This document shows, piece by piece, positions 1 through 11,254 of a stretch of 64,000 nt of DNA. The position numbers were made by a program, and so were the translations under genes. Position 1 is the stretch's first letter. Each line of letters opens with the position of its first letter. This stretch comes from Semisulcospira habei (Eukaryota > Mollusca > Gastropoda > Semisulcospiridae). Below the pieces are notes generated by a model. That model saw only the letters and a list, made by a program, of their open reading frames with translations, did no database searches and was not told where the DNA came from. The stretch covers positions 183,960,663 through 184,024,662 of the forward strand of contig BTPG01000001.1 in NCBI GenBank assembly GCA_036245525.1, written 5' to 3'.

Positions 1-47
1 AAGTTCCTGCATCCATGCATTCTTTTCCTCAAGCCCCTGGCCAGCCT

Positions 48-245
48 CTGCATTTGTTTTCTCAAAACACATTACCGATGGCATTACCGTATGGAATCAT
101 GTCTACACTAGCCTAATTTTAGCCAAAATTTGTTGTGTACGTATAGGGCAGTGTTGGCAGGTGTTAGCTAGGCAGTAACCCAAGTAGTCTCCCCTTCATC
201 CCCATACTGGTATGTGCCTTACCGTGAGAACTCAGTTTAGTTTCT
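48..245. repeat. Left inverted terminal repeat of the DIRS-like element
   Basis: About 140 bp from 106 to 245 match the reverse complement of 6069-6220 with scattered substitutions and short indels. The outer part, about 50-95, matches the reverse complement of 5928-5973 closely. The pairing with both places is the basis for calling an inverted repeat plus an internal complementary region. Confidence 0.8.
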
Positions 246-631
246 TCGCTAGCCTAGGACGGTTGTGTACGGGCTGTGCGCTTCTTCGTTGTGCTTCTTC
301 GTGGTGCTTGGACCTTGTACAGTGCGACCGGTCTTCTTACCTTCGTCGCCGCGGTGTCTTGTCCCAGCTTGGGACGGATAGTGCCTTGTTGAGCTGCCTT
401 CTGAGCTGTCCTTGAGTGACCACTAGACGTGGCTTCCTTTGGGGCTTCTTGGGTTTCAGCAACGCACCAGCCTCCGTGGACTTCCTCCCATGTGCGTGCG
501 GCTCTGCGGTGTGTCCTGCGTCTTTGCGGCCTCGCCCCTTCTCTGCCGAGGGCTCTCTGCCTCTGCATGGTATCGGGGTTTTTCGTCATGACGAGGTAAC
601 ATCTCGGTTCTGCCAGTGACCGGTGCTCTGG

Positions 632-632
<1 letters not shown>

Positions 633-666
<34 letters not shown>
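633..666 (+). repeat. Poly-G tract in the DIRS leader
   Basis: An uninterrupted run of 34 guanines lies between the left terminal repeat and the first Gag-like reading frame. It is a slippage-prone tract and its length in the assembly may be unreliable. It creates spurious long proline or glycine reading frames on both strands. Confidence 0.9.
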
Positions 667-667
<1 letters not shown>

Positions 668-733
668 ATATAGAGTGCCGGGCGGCGGCAGTGCCATGGC
701 TTTCGACTTCGCGTTCGCTTCGCTCGTACTCAA

Positions 734-2933
734 GTGTTGCGTGGCCTCATGGCGACACGTTCGTTTGCCTTCACTGTTCATTCTGTTTTGCAGTTGGCAA
801 GTGCGCACCTGTCCGAGATGTGGCGACTTTCAGTGACCGAGCGTCCAGCATACGTTTGCCTACCGTGTTCCGGCTGTGCCTTCACTCGTACCTGTGCGGT
901 CTGTGCCCCCTGGCAAGAAGAGAGGTGGTCGCAACTGTGGAACTTCTATCGCCGTGAACGCCCATCGCCGGCCCAGGAACAGACTCCTTCTACCACTCCC
1001 ACGGCCTCTATGCTTGCTTCAACGCGTGTTCCTCCAGTGGTGGATGGGGGACGGTCGACACCTTCTGCTACGGTCGTTTCCGACACTCGTTCTTCGCACA
1101 GACGAGGCGTCAGCAGGGGGAGCGATGTAAGACTTTGATACCTGTTCCACAAAGCACATGCACGACCTGCTTACCTGACCATGCTGGCCCAGGGAACAGC
1201 GGGGCGTCTGCTGTACGTCCATCACTTACATCGACTCTGACAGAGAGCTGTTTACATGCATGTCAGCCTTCCAGCCCCCAGACCGTCGTGAAGTACTGGG
1301 AGTCTGGAATGGACTCAGAATGTTTAGGGTGCCGCCCATCAGGTGCTGTTGATGGGTCTCACCCTCCTAAAGATAACACGCCCTGCCTACCCCCCCATTG
1401 CGGGAGGGGTACTCGGGGCTCGTGATCATGCACGTACAAGCAGACAAAGGAACAGCAGGCCAAGGACCCGTTCTCGCTCCCGAGATAGATCTTCGCGTCC
1501 TCGGACTGACTCTCGTAGCCATCACTACCGCCGTCGCTCGCATTCTACCGACTCGTCGAACGCGGCTTCCTCGATCCGCAAGCACTCGGCGCGGCGCTCT
1601 AGGCGTCACTCTACTCCAAGCACCTTGCACCGCTACTTGTCTCTTCACTTGCCTTTTGCCGACCGGCGACCTTCTCGCCGTTCTTCTGCCTTCAGACGAC
1701 TGCGGTCCCCCCGTCGTAGTCCCGCGCCGTGGCATCGCCGTTCTCCGCGTCGCAGGCCCGGTTCGTCGCGTCGGCTCTCGCGGGATCCCTCCTCCCGACG
1801 TCGCTCTCAGGAGCGGACCCCCTCCACCCCCCGCGCCCCTGTCTGTCTGCGGGATGCTACCTCCATCCCCTCCGCCCTCCATCGTAGTGTGGAGTTGCTC
1901 CCTCGTCGCTCCCCTGCACCCCCTCCCGATGACGAATTTCTCAGCTTGGCCCCGGAGGATTCTGTTTCGGCACTCCTTGGGGATGATGAGATGGTGGATC
2001 CCAGGTGCTCTTCCTCACGGGACGACTCCTCGTTGCTACCGACCCTCGCCAGACCTAGGTTGGAAACACTACGGGCCTTGGATGAGGCGGCTCGCTTTAT
2101 CTCCGCATGCCTTCCCCCGGAAGATTGCCCGCCATCCCCGCCACTCAAGAGGAGAGCATCGGCCTTTGTGGATGCTGAGCGTCACACGAAACGTTTCAAG
2201 TCCCTTCCTCAGCCTCCGGGTTTCCACGATCTGCGCGACACCTTCTTGGTGCATCTCCAACAGGGTGCCTTGGGCGATAATGGCTTCTTCTCTGACTCCA
2301 AGTGGTCCGCAGACTTTGCCATCTCCTTCCGACAGCAGTGGTACTCCGGTCACTCGCAAGCCTTCTCCTGCCCGCTTCTGGAAGTGGACCCCCCCCCCCC
2401 CCCCTGCGCTCACCCTGGTCGGCGCCTCCTGGCTTTGGCTACCTTCGCACGGCATCGACAGGACAGCCTCCCTGATTCGCAATGCTCTCGCCTCGTCGGG
2501 TTTTCTGGATTTTGCCACCCAGGCCTTGGTTCAATGGGTCGAGGAGGCCTGGCAGCCTTCTCTTACACCGCTTCTTGGGGATCTTTTGGCCCTGGCCGTT
2601 TCTGCCAACCGTGCAGCATACCACACCTCGGTCAACGCTATGGCGGCCGCCGTCAACTGCGATCTGATGCATCGGGATGCCCTCCTACGCAACTGTGCCC
2701 TCCCAGCCGACATGACGAAGCAGCTTCGGCAGGCTCCCCTGGGTGGTTCCCTTCTGTTTGGCCAACTTGGCAGTCGGTCAAGGACGAACATAAGGACGTG
2801 TGGCCCGTCTGCCCTACCCCCACCAGCTTTCCGACAGCCCGCAAGGCCTTGGGTCGAGCCCTGTGGCCCGGTAGACCCTCCCGACGCCCCTTCACGGTCC
2901 GTGGTCGCCTGTCCCCCGCCCCCCCACCTTTAG
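734..2933 (+). pseudogene. DIRS Gag-like protein, frameshifted
   Basis: Three parts are visible. The first, 734-1138, has a cluster of cysteines and tryptophans with C-x2-C spacing (CLPCSGC, then CAVCAPW), like the zinc-binding N-terminus of DIRS/Ngaro Gag proteins. After a disrupted stretch, about 1430-1830 encodes a very Arg/Ser-rich segment (SRSRDRSSRPR and similar), probably nucleic-acid binding. The C-terminal part (about 2404-2760) reads in a different frame through an alanine/leucine-rich helical domain ending near LRQAPLGGSLLFG, a typical end of DIRS Gag. The frame change is at the poly-C tract 2391-2403, so a slippage or assembly indel is the simplest explanation. A TGA at 1136 also interrupts the reading frame. 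No intact Gag can be made from this copy. Assignment rests on position and composition, since Gag is poorly conserved. Confidence 0.65.
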
Positions 2934-3119
2934 TCATGCCCGCCCCCCTCCTGGCCCCACCCCTGCCGGTCCCTGGATCGCCCGTCACCCTGGGCGGGGC
3001 TGGGCCCATTGACTTCCTTCTTCTGCCCCTGCCGTCCATTCCCGGGTCTCCGGTCAGCGGGCGGCTTGCCTCCCGCAGCAATGTGTGGCAGTCGCTGCTG
3101 CCAGACGACCCTTGGATCC

Positions 3120-4765
3120 TATCCACTGTCTCCGAGGGACTCCAACTCTCCTTTCGGTCCCCACCCCCTCTGCGCCGTTTGCCCGTATGGACAGCTATCC
3201 CGACGGACCAGCTCAGAGATGACGCCCTGTGCAGCGAGGTCACCGCTTTGCTCCGGAAAGCTGTCACGGAGGTGGTGGCATGACACAACTCTCCAGCGTT
3301 GTACAGCAGGCTTTTTGTGGTGCCCAAACCAGGCGGCAAGTGGCGTCCCGTCATCGACCTCTCTGCGTTGAACAGGTTCATCGTGGCGCCGCCCTTTCGC
3401 ATGGAGACCGCCTGAGCCCTGCGCGCCGCGGTTCAGCCCATGGACTTTGCTGTCAGCTTGGATCTCTCGGATGCCTATCTCCACGTCCCCATGCACCCGG
3501 CCTCCCGACGTTACCTCCACTTCGCCTTCGAAGTGGTCATCTACCAGTTCCGTGCGCTGCCCTTTGGTCTCAACCTCAGCCCTTTGGTCTCAACCTCAGC
3601 CCTTGGGTCTTCACCCGCATCATGGACGCAGTGGTCGCCACAGCCAGGCAGACGTCTTTGAGCCCCACGTCAAACTACCTGGACGATCTCCTTCTCCGGA
3701 ACCAGCCCGAGGACGCCTTGTGGGTCGATCGGGATGCGCTTCTCCTTCTCCTCGACAGGCTCAGCTTCCTGGTCAATGCGGGGAAATCCGACCTCACGCC
3801 GTCACGTCGCTTCGTCCATCTGGGATTGGAATTTCACACCGATCTCAACCACGTCCGGTTGCCAGAGCAGCGCATTTAGAAGTTGGCGACTTTTGCATGA
3901 CAGGTGTCTCAGGAGACGGTGATCCCCGCCAGGCGCTGGCTTCAGCTTCTGGGACTGATGAGTGTGGCAGTCCGCTCCCCTGGGACGTCTCCACTCCTGA
4001 CTGATACAGCTGCACCTCCTTCTCCACTGGCGGCCCTCGACGGACGACCTCGAGGCTCCGGATCCAGTGCTGCCCATGCGCCAGCCTCACCTTCTCCGCT
4101 GGGCGGATCTTGTCTGGCTTGCCGTGGGCGTTCCTCTCTACTCTCCGCCTCCCCGACTGTCCTTGTGCGTTGACGCAAGTCTCTCTGGTTGGGGCACTCA
4201 CCTGCTACCGGGTGAGATGGCCTTAGTCGCCTGCTCAGTGTTAAACACCAATAACCAACCAACCAACCTGTTACCGGAGTTCGCCATGGCCTCCGGCGTC
4301 TGGCCCCCGGATCTGCTGGCGCAGCACATCAACTGGTTGGAGTTGAAGGCGGTCTGGCAAGCCCTGCTCACCTGGGAAACATGGCTGCGACAACGAGAGC
4401 TGCTGGTTCTCTCTGACAACTCCATGGTCGTCGCCTACATCCAGAAGCAGGGTGGGACTCGCTCTCCCTCGCTCTGCATGCTACTCTACCAGGTGCTCCG
4501 TTGGTGCGAGGATCGGAACATCACTCTCCGCGCGCGTCGCATCCCTGGCCATCTGAATGTTCTCGCGGACTCCCTCTCGCGTCGTGGTCAGCTACTTCAC
4601 ACAGAGTGGACGCTTCACCCGGACATCTTTCGGATGATTGGAGTGGCATGGGAGGCCCCCATGGTTGATCTGTTTGTGACGAGATGGAACCACCAGCTGC
4701 CGGTCTTCGTCTCGTCTGTCCCGGACCCGCTTGCTTGGGCAGTCGATGCTCTCTCCATCCCTTAG
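3120..4765 (+). pseudogene. DIRS reverse transcriptase-RNase H, frameshifted
   Basis: The RT would copy the element RNA and RNase H would remove it. RT motifs are spread over several frames: VPKPGGKWRPVIDLSALN near 3320, SLDLSDAYLHVPMHP near 3460, PFGLNLSP near 3560, and the catalytic NYLDD near 3675. RNase H follows at 4150-4590, with CVDASLSGWG, then WLELKAVWQAL, LSDNSMVVAYIQKQGG and RIPGHLNVLADSLSR. The fusion order fits the DIRS/Ngaro group. A perfect 20-bp tandem duplication at 3561-3600 breaks the RT frame just before the catalytic motif, a stop interrupts it near 3412, and another lies near 3879. The RNase H frame is open but contains an extra 22 residues from a short retroposon tail with its duplication. 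This copy should not yield an active enzyme. Confidence 0.85.
4212..4266 (+). mobile_element. 55-bp LINE-tail microinsertion in RNase H
   Basis: The sequence begins GTGAGATGGCCTTAGTCGCC and ends in CCAACCAACCAA. It matches the extreme 3' tail of the I-clade LINEs at 17399 and 26324. It is flanked by 11-bp direct repeats (4201-4211 and 4267-4277, one mismatch). Insert plus one duplication is 66 bp, so the RNase H frame stays open. Confidence 0.85.
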
Positions 4766-5837
4766 TCGCCTTCGCCTACCCCCTGACAGTGCTTATCCCC
4801 AAAGTCCTCCTCAAGCTCCGGGGATGCAATGTGATCCTGTTCCTGGTGGCTCCTCTTTGCTGGACCAAGGCGTGGATGACGGACCTCCTGAACCTCGCCA
4901 CGGGCCCCCAGCTGTGGCTTCCCACGCCTCGCTCGATGCTCAAGCAACCGCGGCAGGCCCTTTCCCACCTGTGCCTCGAGCGTCTCCTCCTCCATGCCTG
5001 GAGATTGTGCGGCAGGCCCTCGCCTCTAGAGGCTTCTCAAGTGCGGCAGTGGAGGCTATTGCTACGGCTCGCAGACCCTCGACCAGACAAGTGTATGACG
5101 GCAAGTGGCGCGTCCTGTGCGACTGGTGTGATGACAAGCTCCTCTCCCCCACGGATCTGACAGTTCCCCAGCTGGCGGATTTCTTCCTCTGGCTGTTTAC
5201 CGACCAGCGCTTGCTCCAATCACCATTTGGGGTTATCTGGCCATGATCGCAGACACATATCGGCATTTGGGATGCCCCGACCCGGGTGCCTGCAAGGACC
5301 TCTCCAACCTGATGGCGCATTTCGGGCTACACTGGCCTGCTCTTCGCTCGCTGGTCCCGCGCTGGGCCCTTCCGTGGGTGCTTACTTGGCTCAACTCCGC
5401 CCGCTTCGAACCGATCCATTTGGCACGGCTGCTGGACGTGACGCGGAAAACCTGCTTCCTACTGGCTCTCGCCTCCGCTTCCAGGGTCAGCAAGCTGTAC
5501 GCCTTTTCAGCACGGCCGGCATGTTTGCAGTTCCGGGCGGATGGCTCGGTTCATCTGCTCCCCGATCTGGCATTTCTCACCTACCAAGATCTCGCCCCTG
5601 ATACAGCCAAACGAATGCACATCAGGGCGCACAAGGTCAAAGGCTTCTAGCCTCGCATTCGACCGCAACTGCGCGGTCAAGGACATTGTGGTGGCCGTGG
5701 GCTGGCGAGCAGAGTCTACCTTCACCCGATTCTACCTGAGGGACCTCTCCAGCCAGCGCCAGAACCTTTCTCTGGTGGGAGACATCGCAGCGCCGCAACA
5801 CCCTCCCGGCGCCCTAGGCACTAAGTATCTTCGCTAA
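4731..5837 (+). pseudogene. DIRS tyrosine recombinase, frameshifted
   Basis: This would be the integration enzyme of the element. The N-terminal SAM-like region lies at about 5020-5230 (ATARRPSTRQVYDGKW, then LTVPQLADFFLWLF). The catalytic domain continues in another frame from 5243, with the first Arg region at about 5470 (LALASASRVSKLYAF). The last part is in a third frame (about 5640-5837), with GWRAESTFTRFYLRDLSS carrying the presumptive nucleophilic Tyr. The H-x-x-R box reads HKVK at 5630-5641, so the second catalytic Arg appears as Lys in this copy. At least two frameshifts separate the three parts. The start is arbitrary because the upstream frame is open and overlaps the end of RNase H. 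Confidence 0.8.
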
Positions 5838-5927
5838 AATTATCGGGAGGTTGCTTAGGGAGGGCCGGGCCTGTATTTGCGGGTTAGGGGCGTTATAGCA
5901 GCACCCACCTCCTCTTCGTAATTCTTG

Positions 5928-6015
5928 CATACGGTAATGTCATCGGTAATGTGTTTTGAGAAAACAAATGTATTTTTCTTTAAAATTTATTTTTTAAAAA
6001 AATACTTACCGATGA
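5928..6015. repeat. Internal complementary region of the DIRS-like element
   Basis: The stretch reads as the reverse complement of the outer left terminal repeat, followed by a sequence like the outer right repeat end (AAATACTTACCGATGACATT). It thus resembles a fused copy of the two element ends, as expected for the internal complementary region used to complete and circularise DIRS cDNA. Confidence 0.7.
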
Positions 6016-6068
6016 CATTACTCGGATGACCCTCCCACCTAACCCGCTGACCGCCGGTCCACTCAGAA

Positions 6069-6280
6069 ACTAAACTGAGTTCTCACGGTAAGGCATCCGT
6101 ATGGGGATGAAGGGGAGACTACTCGGGTTACTGCCTAGCTATGGCGCCCCTCACTTGCCAACACTGCCCTATATGTACACAACAAATTTTGGCTAAAATT
6201 AGGCTAGCCAAATTAGGTAATGTCATGGGTAAGTATTTTTCAAAAAAATACATTTTAAAGAAAAATACATTTTTCAGGGC
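6069..6280. repeat. Right inverted terminal repeat of the DIRS-like element
   Basis: It is the reverse complement of 106-245 and extends outward through an A/T-rich end that contains AAGTATTTTTCAAAAAAATA. The same outer end recurs at 46203-46335, where it abuts a broken OTU-domain gene. Confidence 0.8.
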
Positions 6281-6289
6281 ATGGGGTTG

Positions 6290-7960
6290 ATGCTTTAAAT
6301 CACCGTCGATTCCCCCTTTAGGACCAGGCATGCAGATCAAAGCTTTGAGTGATTGGTTTTCTTATGCTGTCCGTGGACACGCATGCTTTTTCCAGATGAG
6401 AGCTTTTGGGGACTGCTTTTGCCTCCTGCCCTTTGTGTTTTCTGGATCATTCTCATACCCCAGTGAGATTCCCAGGGTTAGGTGTCAGGCAGTGGAGGGG
6501 TGACATTGTCATGTTCAGGGATAACCTTTTTTTTTTTTTCTTTTTTTTTGTGCTCACTCCAGGGGAGCCCTGGGAGCAGGGGAGTAGGTAAGGAATTCCC
6601 TCTTCCTATTGTTTATTCTCCTAATAGTAATGCCGTCTTGTAGAGCAGATGGAAACATTCCAAATTTTATGTAAATTTTCTTATTGTGACACTTACTGGA
6701 TGACAAGTATATAGGCTTGGAAGGGGGGTTGGGGGGGGGGGGGGTGGTATTTTCACATAAAATGAAATATGAAATGATACAGTGTGATGTCATTGTAAAA
6801 ATGCAACGAACAAACATACAAAAGTATCGGTAATCTGAATACAATGTTTGTGCATTTTTTATGCTGATAGTTATTGCCAGCTGCAAGAAAAAGCAGGGTT
6901 TGAAATAACCGGGGGCTCGGGGCAAAAAGCCCCTTACTTTGGCCTCGGGCCCTCTACTTTCATGTCCACGGGGCCCGACATGCCCCATTCTTTTCAGACC
7001 TATTTTGTCTCAAGCAGTGGTAGGCGGTACTCGGCGCATCAGCGGGGTCCTGACACAGGCCATGAACTTTTCACCAAAAACATGTCGCTGGCTATTTTTA
7101 GCATGGTACACATTGCATCAACCTCTCTTTGTTGCATAGCGGTGAGGGCTTACGTTTTAGTGCATCTGTGCATCTCTGACGCACTAGAACTCAAAATCAC
7201 TTACTGACAGTGTAACTAAGGGGTAGTCAGACGCACTAAAATTCTGTGCATCTGCATCTGAGACGCATCATCCTTGCGTACCCTAACAGAGGTCGGTGAC
7301 AGTCGTTCTACTTTTAGTGATGAGTTGGTTCGTTTAGCCGCTCGCTTGGTCGTGGCTACGTTCAGTGCGAGTGTCCGTGCGAGTGAAACTGGATGGGCAA
7401 ACTGTTGGTTTACGTGTGGTGTCAGCATGTTCTTACAAAGTGCGCGCTACATGTTGAACGCTTCACTTGCTGTGACGTCACCATTCATACTATTATGGGA
7501 TACGGCGTTGTGCATTTCACTTTCGATCTTGAACGAAGATGTAAATGGTGGAGAAAAAGCAATGGAATCTGGGATGCTTCGGATTCTTCAATCCGGCACC
7601 GTATAATCATGATAATCGCTTAGAAGAACGTTGCACTTTGACACTGCCGTCTCCATCGACAAGCGACAGTACCAGAAATGATACCCCTGGGTCGTGTGTG
7701 GCACCACTGCTGCGACGCAGTTTTCAGAGTTCATGGCTGCGTGTATTTCCATGGCTAAAACACGGCAGCACGCGAATGACATATGCAATATGCATGGAGG
7801 TAAACTCAAAAAGCAAGTCCAGAAATTTGAACAGAAATAAGTTTGTCAGTTTTTTTTTTTTTTATCTTGGTCGATCCATCTTCAGTTACACAGTTGTTAG
7901 GCAAAAGCTCTAAAATTGGAGAAATACATCTTTTGGGTTAATGGGTTTAAACCAACTTTT

Positions 7961-8024
<64 letters not shown>

Positions 8025-9550
8025 AGAGTTTAGACAAGTCAGACTTTGGTTGTCAATAGGGAAGCCGAAGCTGTGTTTCAACACGTTTTACTTCATGTTT
8101 TTTCCTCTTTGGCAACAAACAAAAACAGATTTTGGTTAGCGGTTTCCTACGGTGATGGCAAGACTTGCTGTTATTGCCTATAGCACGTCAGGACTTTCCT
8201 GACGTTGTCCTGACAGCGATTTCCCTATGAGCGCCTTAGTTGCGTATCCTCTCAAGATGGCTGCCACGCCTAGCATGATGACGTCAGCTTCCCAAGCCCT
8301 ATATGCATTCAGCAGAAAAGGCTATGTTCTCTGTTACAATAGATTATCAAATGATCATACAAATAAATACATATTATTATATATGTGTTTTTCTGTGTGT
8401 GAGGGAGACAGGTTTTTGCACGATAGCTCACCAGTTCAATAATCAGTATCATGGAAAGGACACACAACAAATTTAAAGAGAAGAGAGTGAAATGAGTTAA
8501 TTTATTTTAAAGTAAATACACATGAAAATTTATACCTGGGAGTCTACAGACCCTTTAACCTGTTGTGAAAACAGAAGCCCTGGCGGTCTAGCACGATACA
8601 TTCACTCTGCTGTTTGCAGCTAGTTTTTCTTCTTTTAGCTAAAGCCGCTTCCTCCCGTGAAGGCCTGGAGTTCCTATGTTTTGCTGTCTTGTCTGTAAAT
8701 CATGTGACGGTTCATGAGCCCCTTACTTTACTATGGGGCCCCCTACTTTTACTAACAGGGGGCCCGAAGGGCCCCATACTTTTGAAAAGTATTTCGAACC
8801 TTGAAAAGTCATGAAAAATCTCCATGTTTAAAAGATGACAGCTAGAAACACACTTGCACTAACATTGCCTGTTTAAGTGTCTTTGTCCTGAAATGTCCTG
8901 GGGTGTAGGAATAGAAGTCACCATGGAAATTCACTCATTACAAATGGTTCATATAGGCACTGTCATTTTGTCTCTATCATGTGATAGGCTCTCGATCAAA
9001 CTATCCTTGTTTTCATGATTGTTTCCTCTTCCTGCTGATGCCAGTAAACAAGACTGTTGGTTTGGAAGATAGTCCTGAGGAAATTTTCCAAAGCTGAGGA
9101 ATTTTCTTGTGAAGCTGAGCCACCATAACTGCAGATTTTGAGGGAGACATCACATGGGATAGCGACACAGATTTTGAATTTGCATGGTTTCAGGTGCTAG
9201 ACTTGCAGCTGCAAACAGTAGAATGACTTGGAGTCAGGCTTGGACACAGACCACGATGGATTTTGATGTTTCTAGTGTTTAGGGCACTTTCACTTTTTCA
9301 AGTGATGATCAGTGCGAAAGCCAGAATCATTCAAGGTGGGGCACTGTCAAGTTAAAACCTAGGTCACTACTTTTCAAAACTTCATAACTGGCTAGCATTT
9401 TGGGGAATAAGTCTTGAGTTACGTTTATGTGTTTAAAAGTTGTTTTCATGACGATTTGTGGGCAGAGCGACTGGAAAAGTACACAGAAAACTGTCATGGG
9501 GAATTGTCAGAAATATATTTGTTGTAAATCTGTATGCACTCATATCTATC
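6290..9550. other. Non-coding stretch, no gene recognised
   Basis: I see no conserved coding motif here. It holds short T, G and AC tracts and two related short sequences rich in GGGCCC and CTACTTT (about 6925-6990 and 8715-8795) that may be pieces of one repeat. Reading frames at 7193-7930 lack recognisable domains. Confidence 0.6.
7965..8021. repeat. (AC)n microsatellite
   Basis: Roughly 28 consecutive AC dinucleotides, ending in a short AG run. Confidence 0.95.
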
Positions 9551-9559
9551 AAAATCCTT

Positions 9560-10080
9560 TTTAAAGTGTCTTCTATTTATAGAAGACACTGTTAATAGGT
9601 TGGGTCGCAGTGGGGCATTTTCAGTAGCACACACATGACATCATAGGCAGGCAGACTCTGACAGTGAAGCAACATGATAAAAATCACATCATGTAGAGTT
9701 ACACAAACCGTATAACGTACTTTTGGTGCAAAGTGCCGTATGTGTGTGTATGTAAAAACGAAAATCTCCAAAGTTTGCGTATGTGCTAGCTTGAAAATAA
9801 GGAAAATGCTTTTTATTCAGTGGGTGTCTAAGAGGGCTTTTGAGCATATTGAAATTTTATGTCTCATTGTAGAGTTAATGACCATTTATAGTTGGTTGAC
9901 CCACCTTAGAGTGCGTAATTGTCATTGTTTTCCTCCCCATGTCACACAACCAGTCACTTTAGTGCAAACCGTACCATGTGACCATGATATAAAAACCTCT
10001 GTAGCAAAAAATGGCAGCTTTTTGTAGCCCTCTCGATGACGCATCTTAGATGCCAGTTTTGTTCTATAAAAGATCGCCAA
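9560..10080 (+). repeat. Dispersed repeat A, copy 1 (partial)
   Basis: The segment around 9625-9900 matches segments of 11290-11540 and 26600-26950: the GACAGTGAAGCAACATGATA region, then a GT-rich tract and a region reading like TTGGTTGACCCACC. It contains no coding motif. The family is not one I can name. Confidence 0.6.
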
Positions 10081-10297
10081 ATGTTCTAAAGTACAAAGTT
10101 ACTTAGTGTTGTTCGAAACAACAAGCACGCTCAGTACTCGAGACAGCAATGTCATGACATATTTTAAATTACGTCATAAGTCTATTATGTATAAATGTAT
10201 ATTCCTTTGACGTCGGTCATGTCTGGCGTGGTCCAGGTCGCAAGATGTCTTCTTGATTTCTTTTACGAAAATAGTGGAGGAATGAAAACCAATCGCG

Positions 10298-10423
10298 TTA
10301 TTGGTTGGAGGGGTTCGCTGCACAGACCCTTGTAGGCCTGAGGGAGGTCAAAGGAATCATTGTACCCCTCAGACCTCCCTCAGGCCTACAAAGGTCCGTG
10401 TAGCGAACCCCTCCGACCAATAA
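10298..10423. mobile_element. Hairpin MITE or foldback, 126 bp
   Basis: Two arms of about 52 bp (10298-10349 and 10372-10423) are near-perfect reverse complements separated by a 22-bp loop. The arms begin TTATTGGTTGGAGGGG and the mirror end reads CCCCTCCGACCAATAA. A transcript across it would fold into a strong hairpin. Confidence 0.8.
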
Positions 10424-11254
10424 CTTATATTCACTGGAAATTTTGAGAAAGACATTGGATTAGTTCATTAGCCAGATCTGTACCTTTTGAACTTTTTGGA
10501 AAAAAAAACTATTGCAGAAAAAAATGTCAAAAGTAAGAATCATCAACTTGTGGAGAAAAATCAGACAGTGAAGGTGACGTAAAAGCACAAGACATGTATG
10601 TGTTATACAGTGTTCCTGAATTGACGCAAAGCACCAGTATATCAGTATGAATTGACCCAATGCTCTCTCTCTCTCTCTCTCTGACAATTTGATTTAGTTA
10701 GGAATAGAGTTGTTCGATATCTTTGTTATGATATTTGTGAGTGTTTTGTGCAAAAAGTGGGAAAATGCAATATATGCAATTGCATAGGCCTATATAGAAG
10801 AGACTTTGTGGGCAGATTCACCCATCTTGTTATATTATAAACACAAACACTTTCACCGTTGAGAAAAACAGTAACAGCAACAGGTATCAAAAATCAGTGA
10901 TTTTTTTAAATTTACATTTAATATCATCCATTTCATCACTGTTTCCCCTGAACTAAGATTAAAGAGAAATTCTAGTGCCAGTAAGCTGATACAAAGAGGG
11001 TTACCAGTAACACTAAGCAATACAACATAAACATGGAATTTTATCTTTGAGCTGATGGTGCCAGCTGCTCCATTAGTTCAACCTTTAGCTCTGACAGACT
11101 TACAACAGAAGGTGACACCATTCTGCTTGTAACAGAAGGTGACACCATTCTGCTTGTAAATGTTATCTCCCTTGGGTGGGCAACTCATATCATGGGTACA
11201 TTTGATACCAGCTTTTTAGCAAACCTCTACCTCAGGCACAAAATTAATCTAGGG

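Larger units (their letters stand above)
48..6280 (+). mobile_element. DIRS-like tyrosine-recombinase retrotransposon, decayed
   Basis: The element carries a Gag-like region, then reverse transcriptase, RNase H and a tyrosine recombinase, all on the + strand and all with frameshifts. The sequence at about 48-245 reappears in reverse complement at about 6069-6280, giving inverted terminal repeats. A third stretch at 5928-6015 is complementary to the outer part of the left repeat and also resembles the outer end of the right one, which is the internal complementary region of DIRS-group elements. DIRS elements move through a circular intermediate and use the recombinase, not a DDE integrase, so no target-site duplication is expected, and none is seen. 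The left end is close to the window start, so the outer boundary there is approximate. Confidence 0.85.

Noticed and set aside
254..808. 184-residue - strand frame with a polyproline run
   Set aside because: It is created by the poly-G tract and lies antisense in the DIRS leader; no motif is present.
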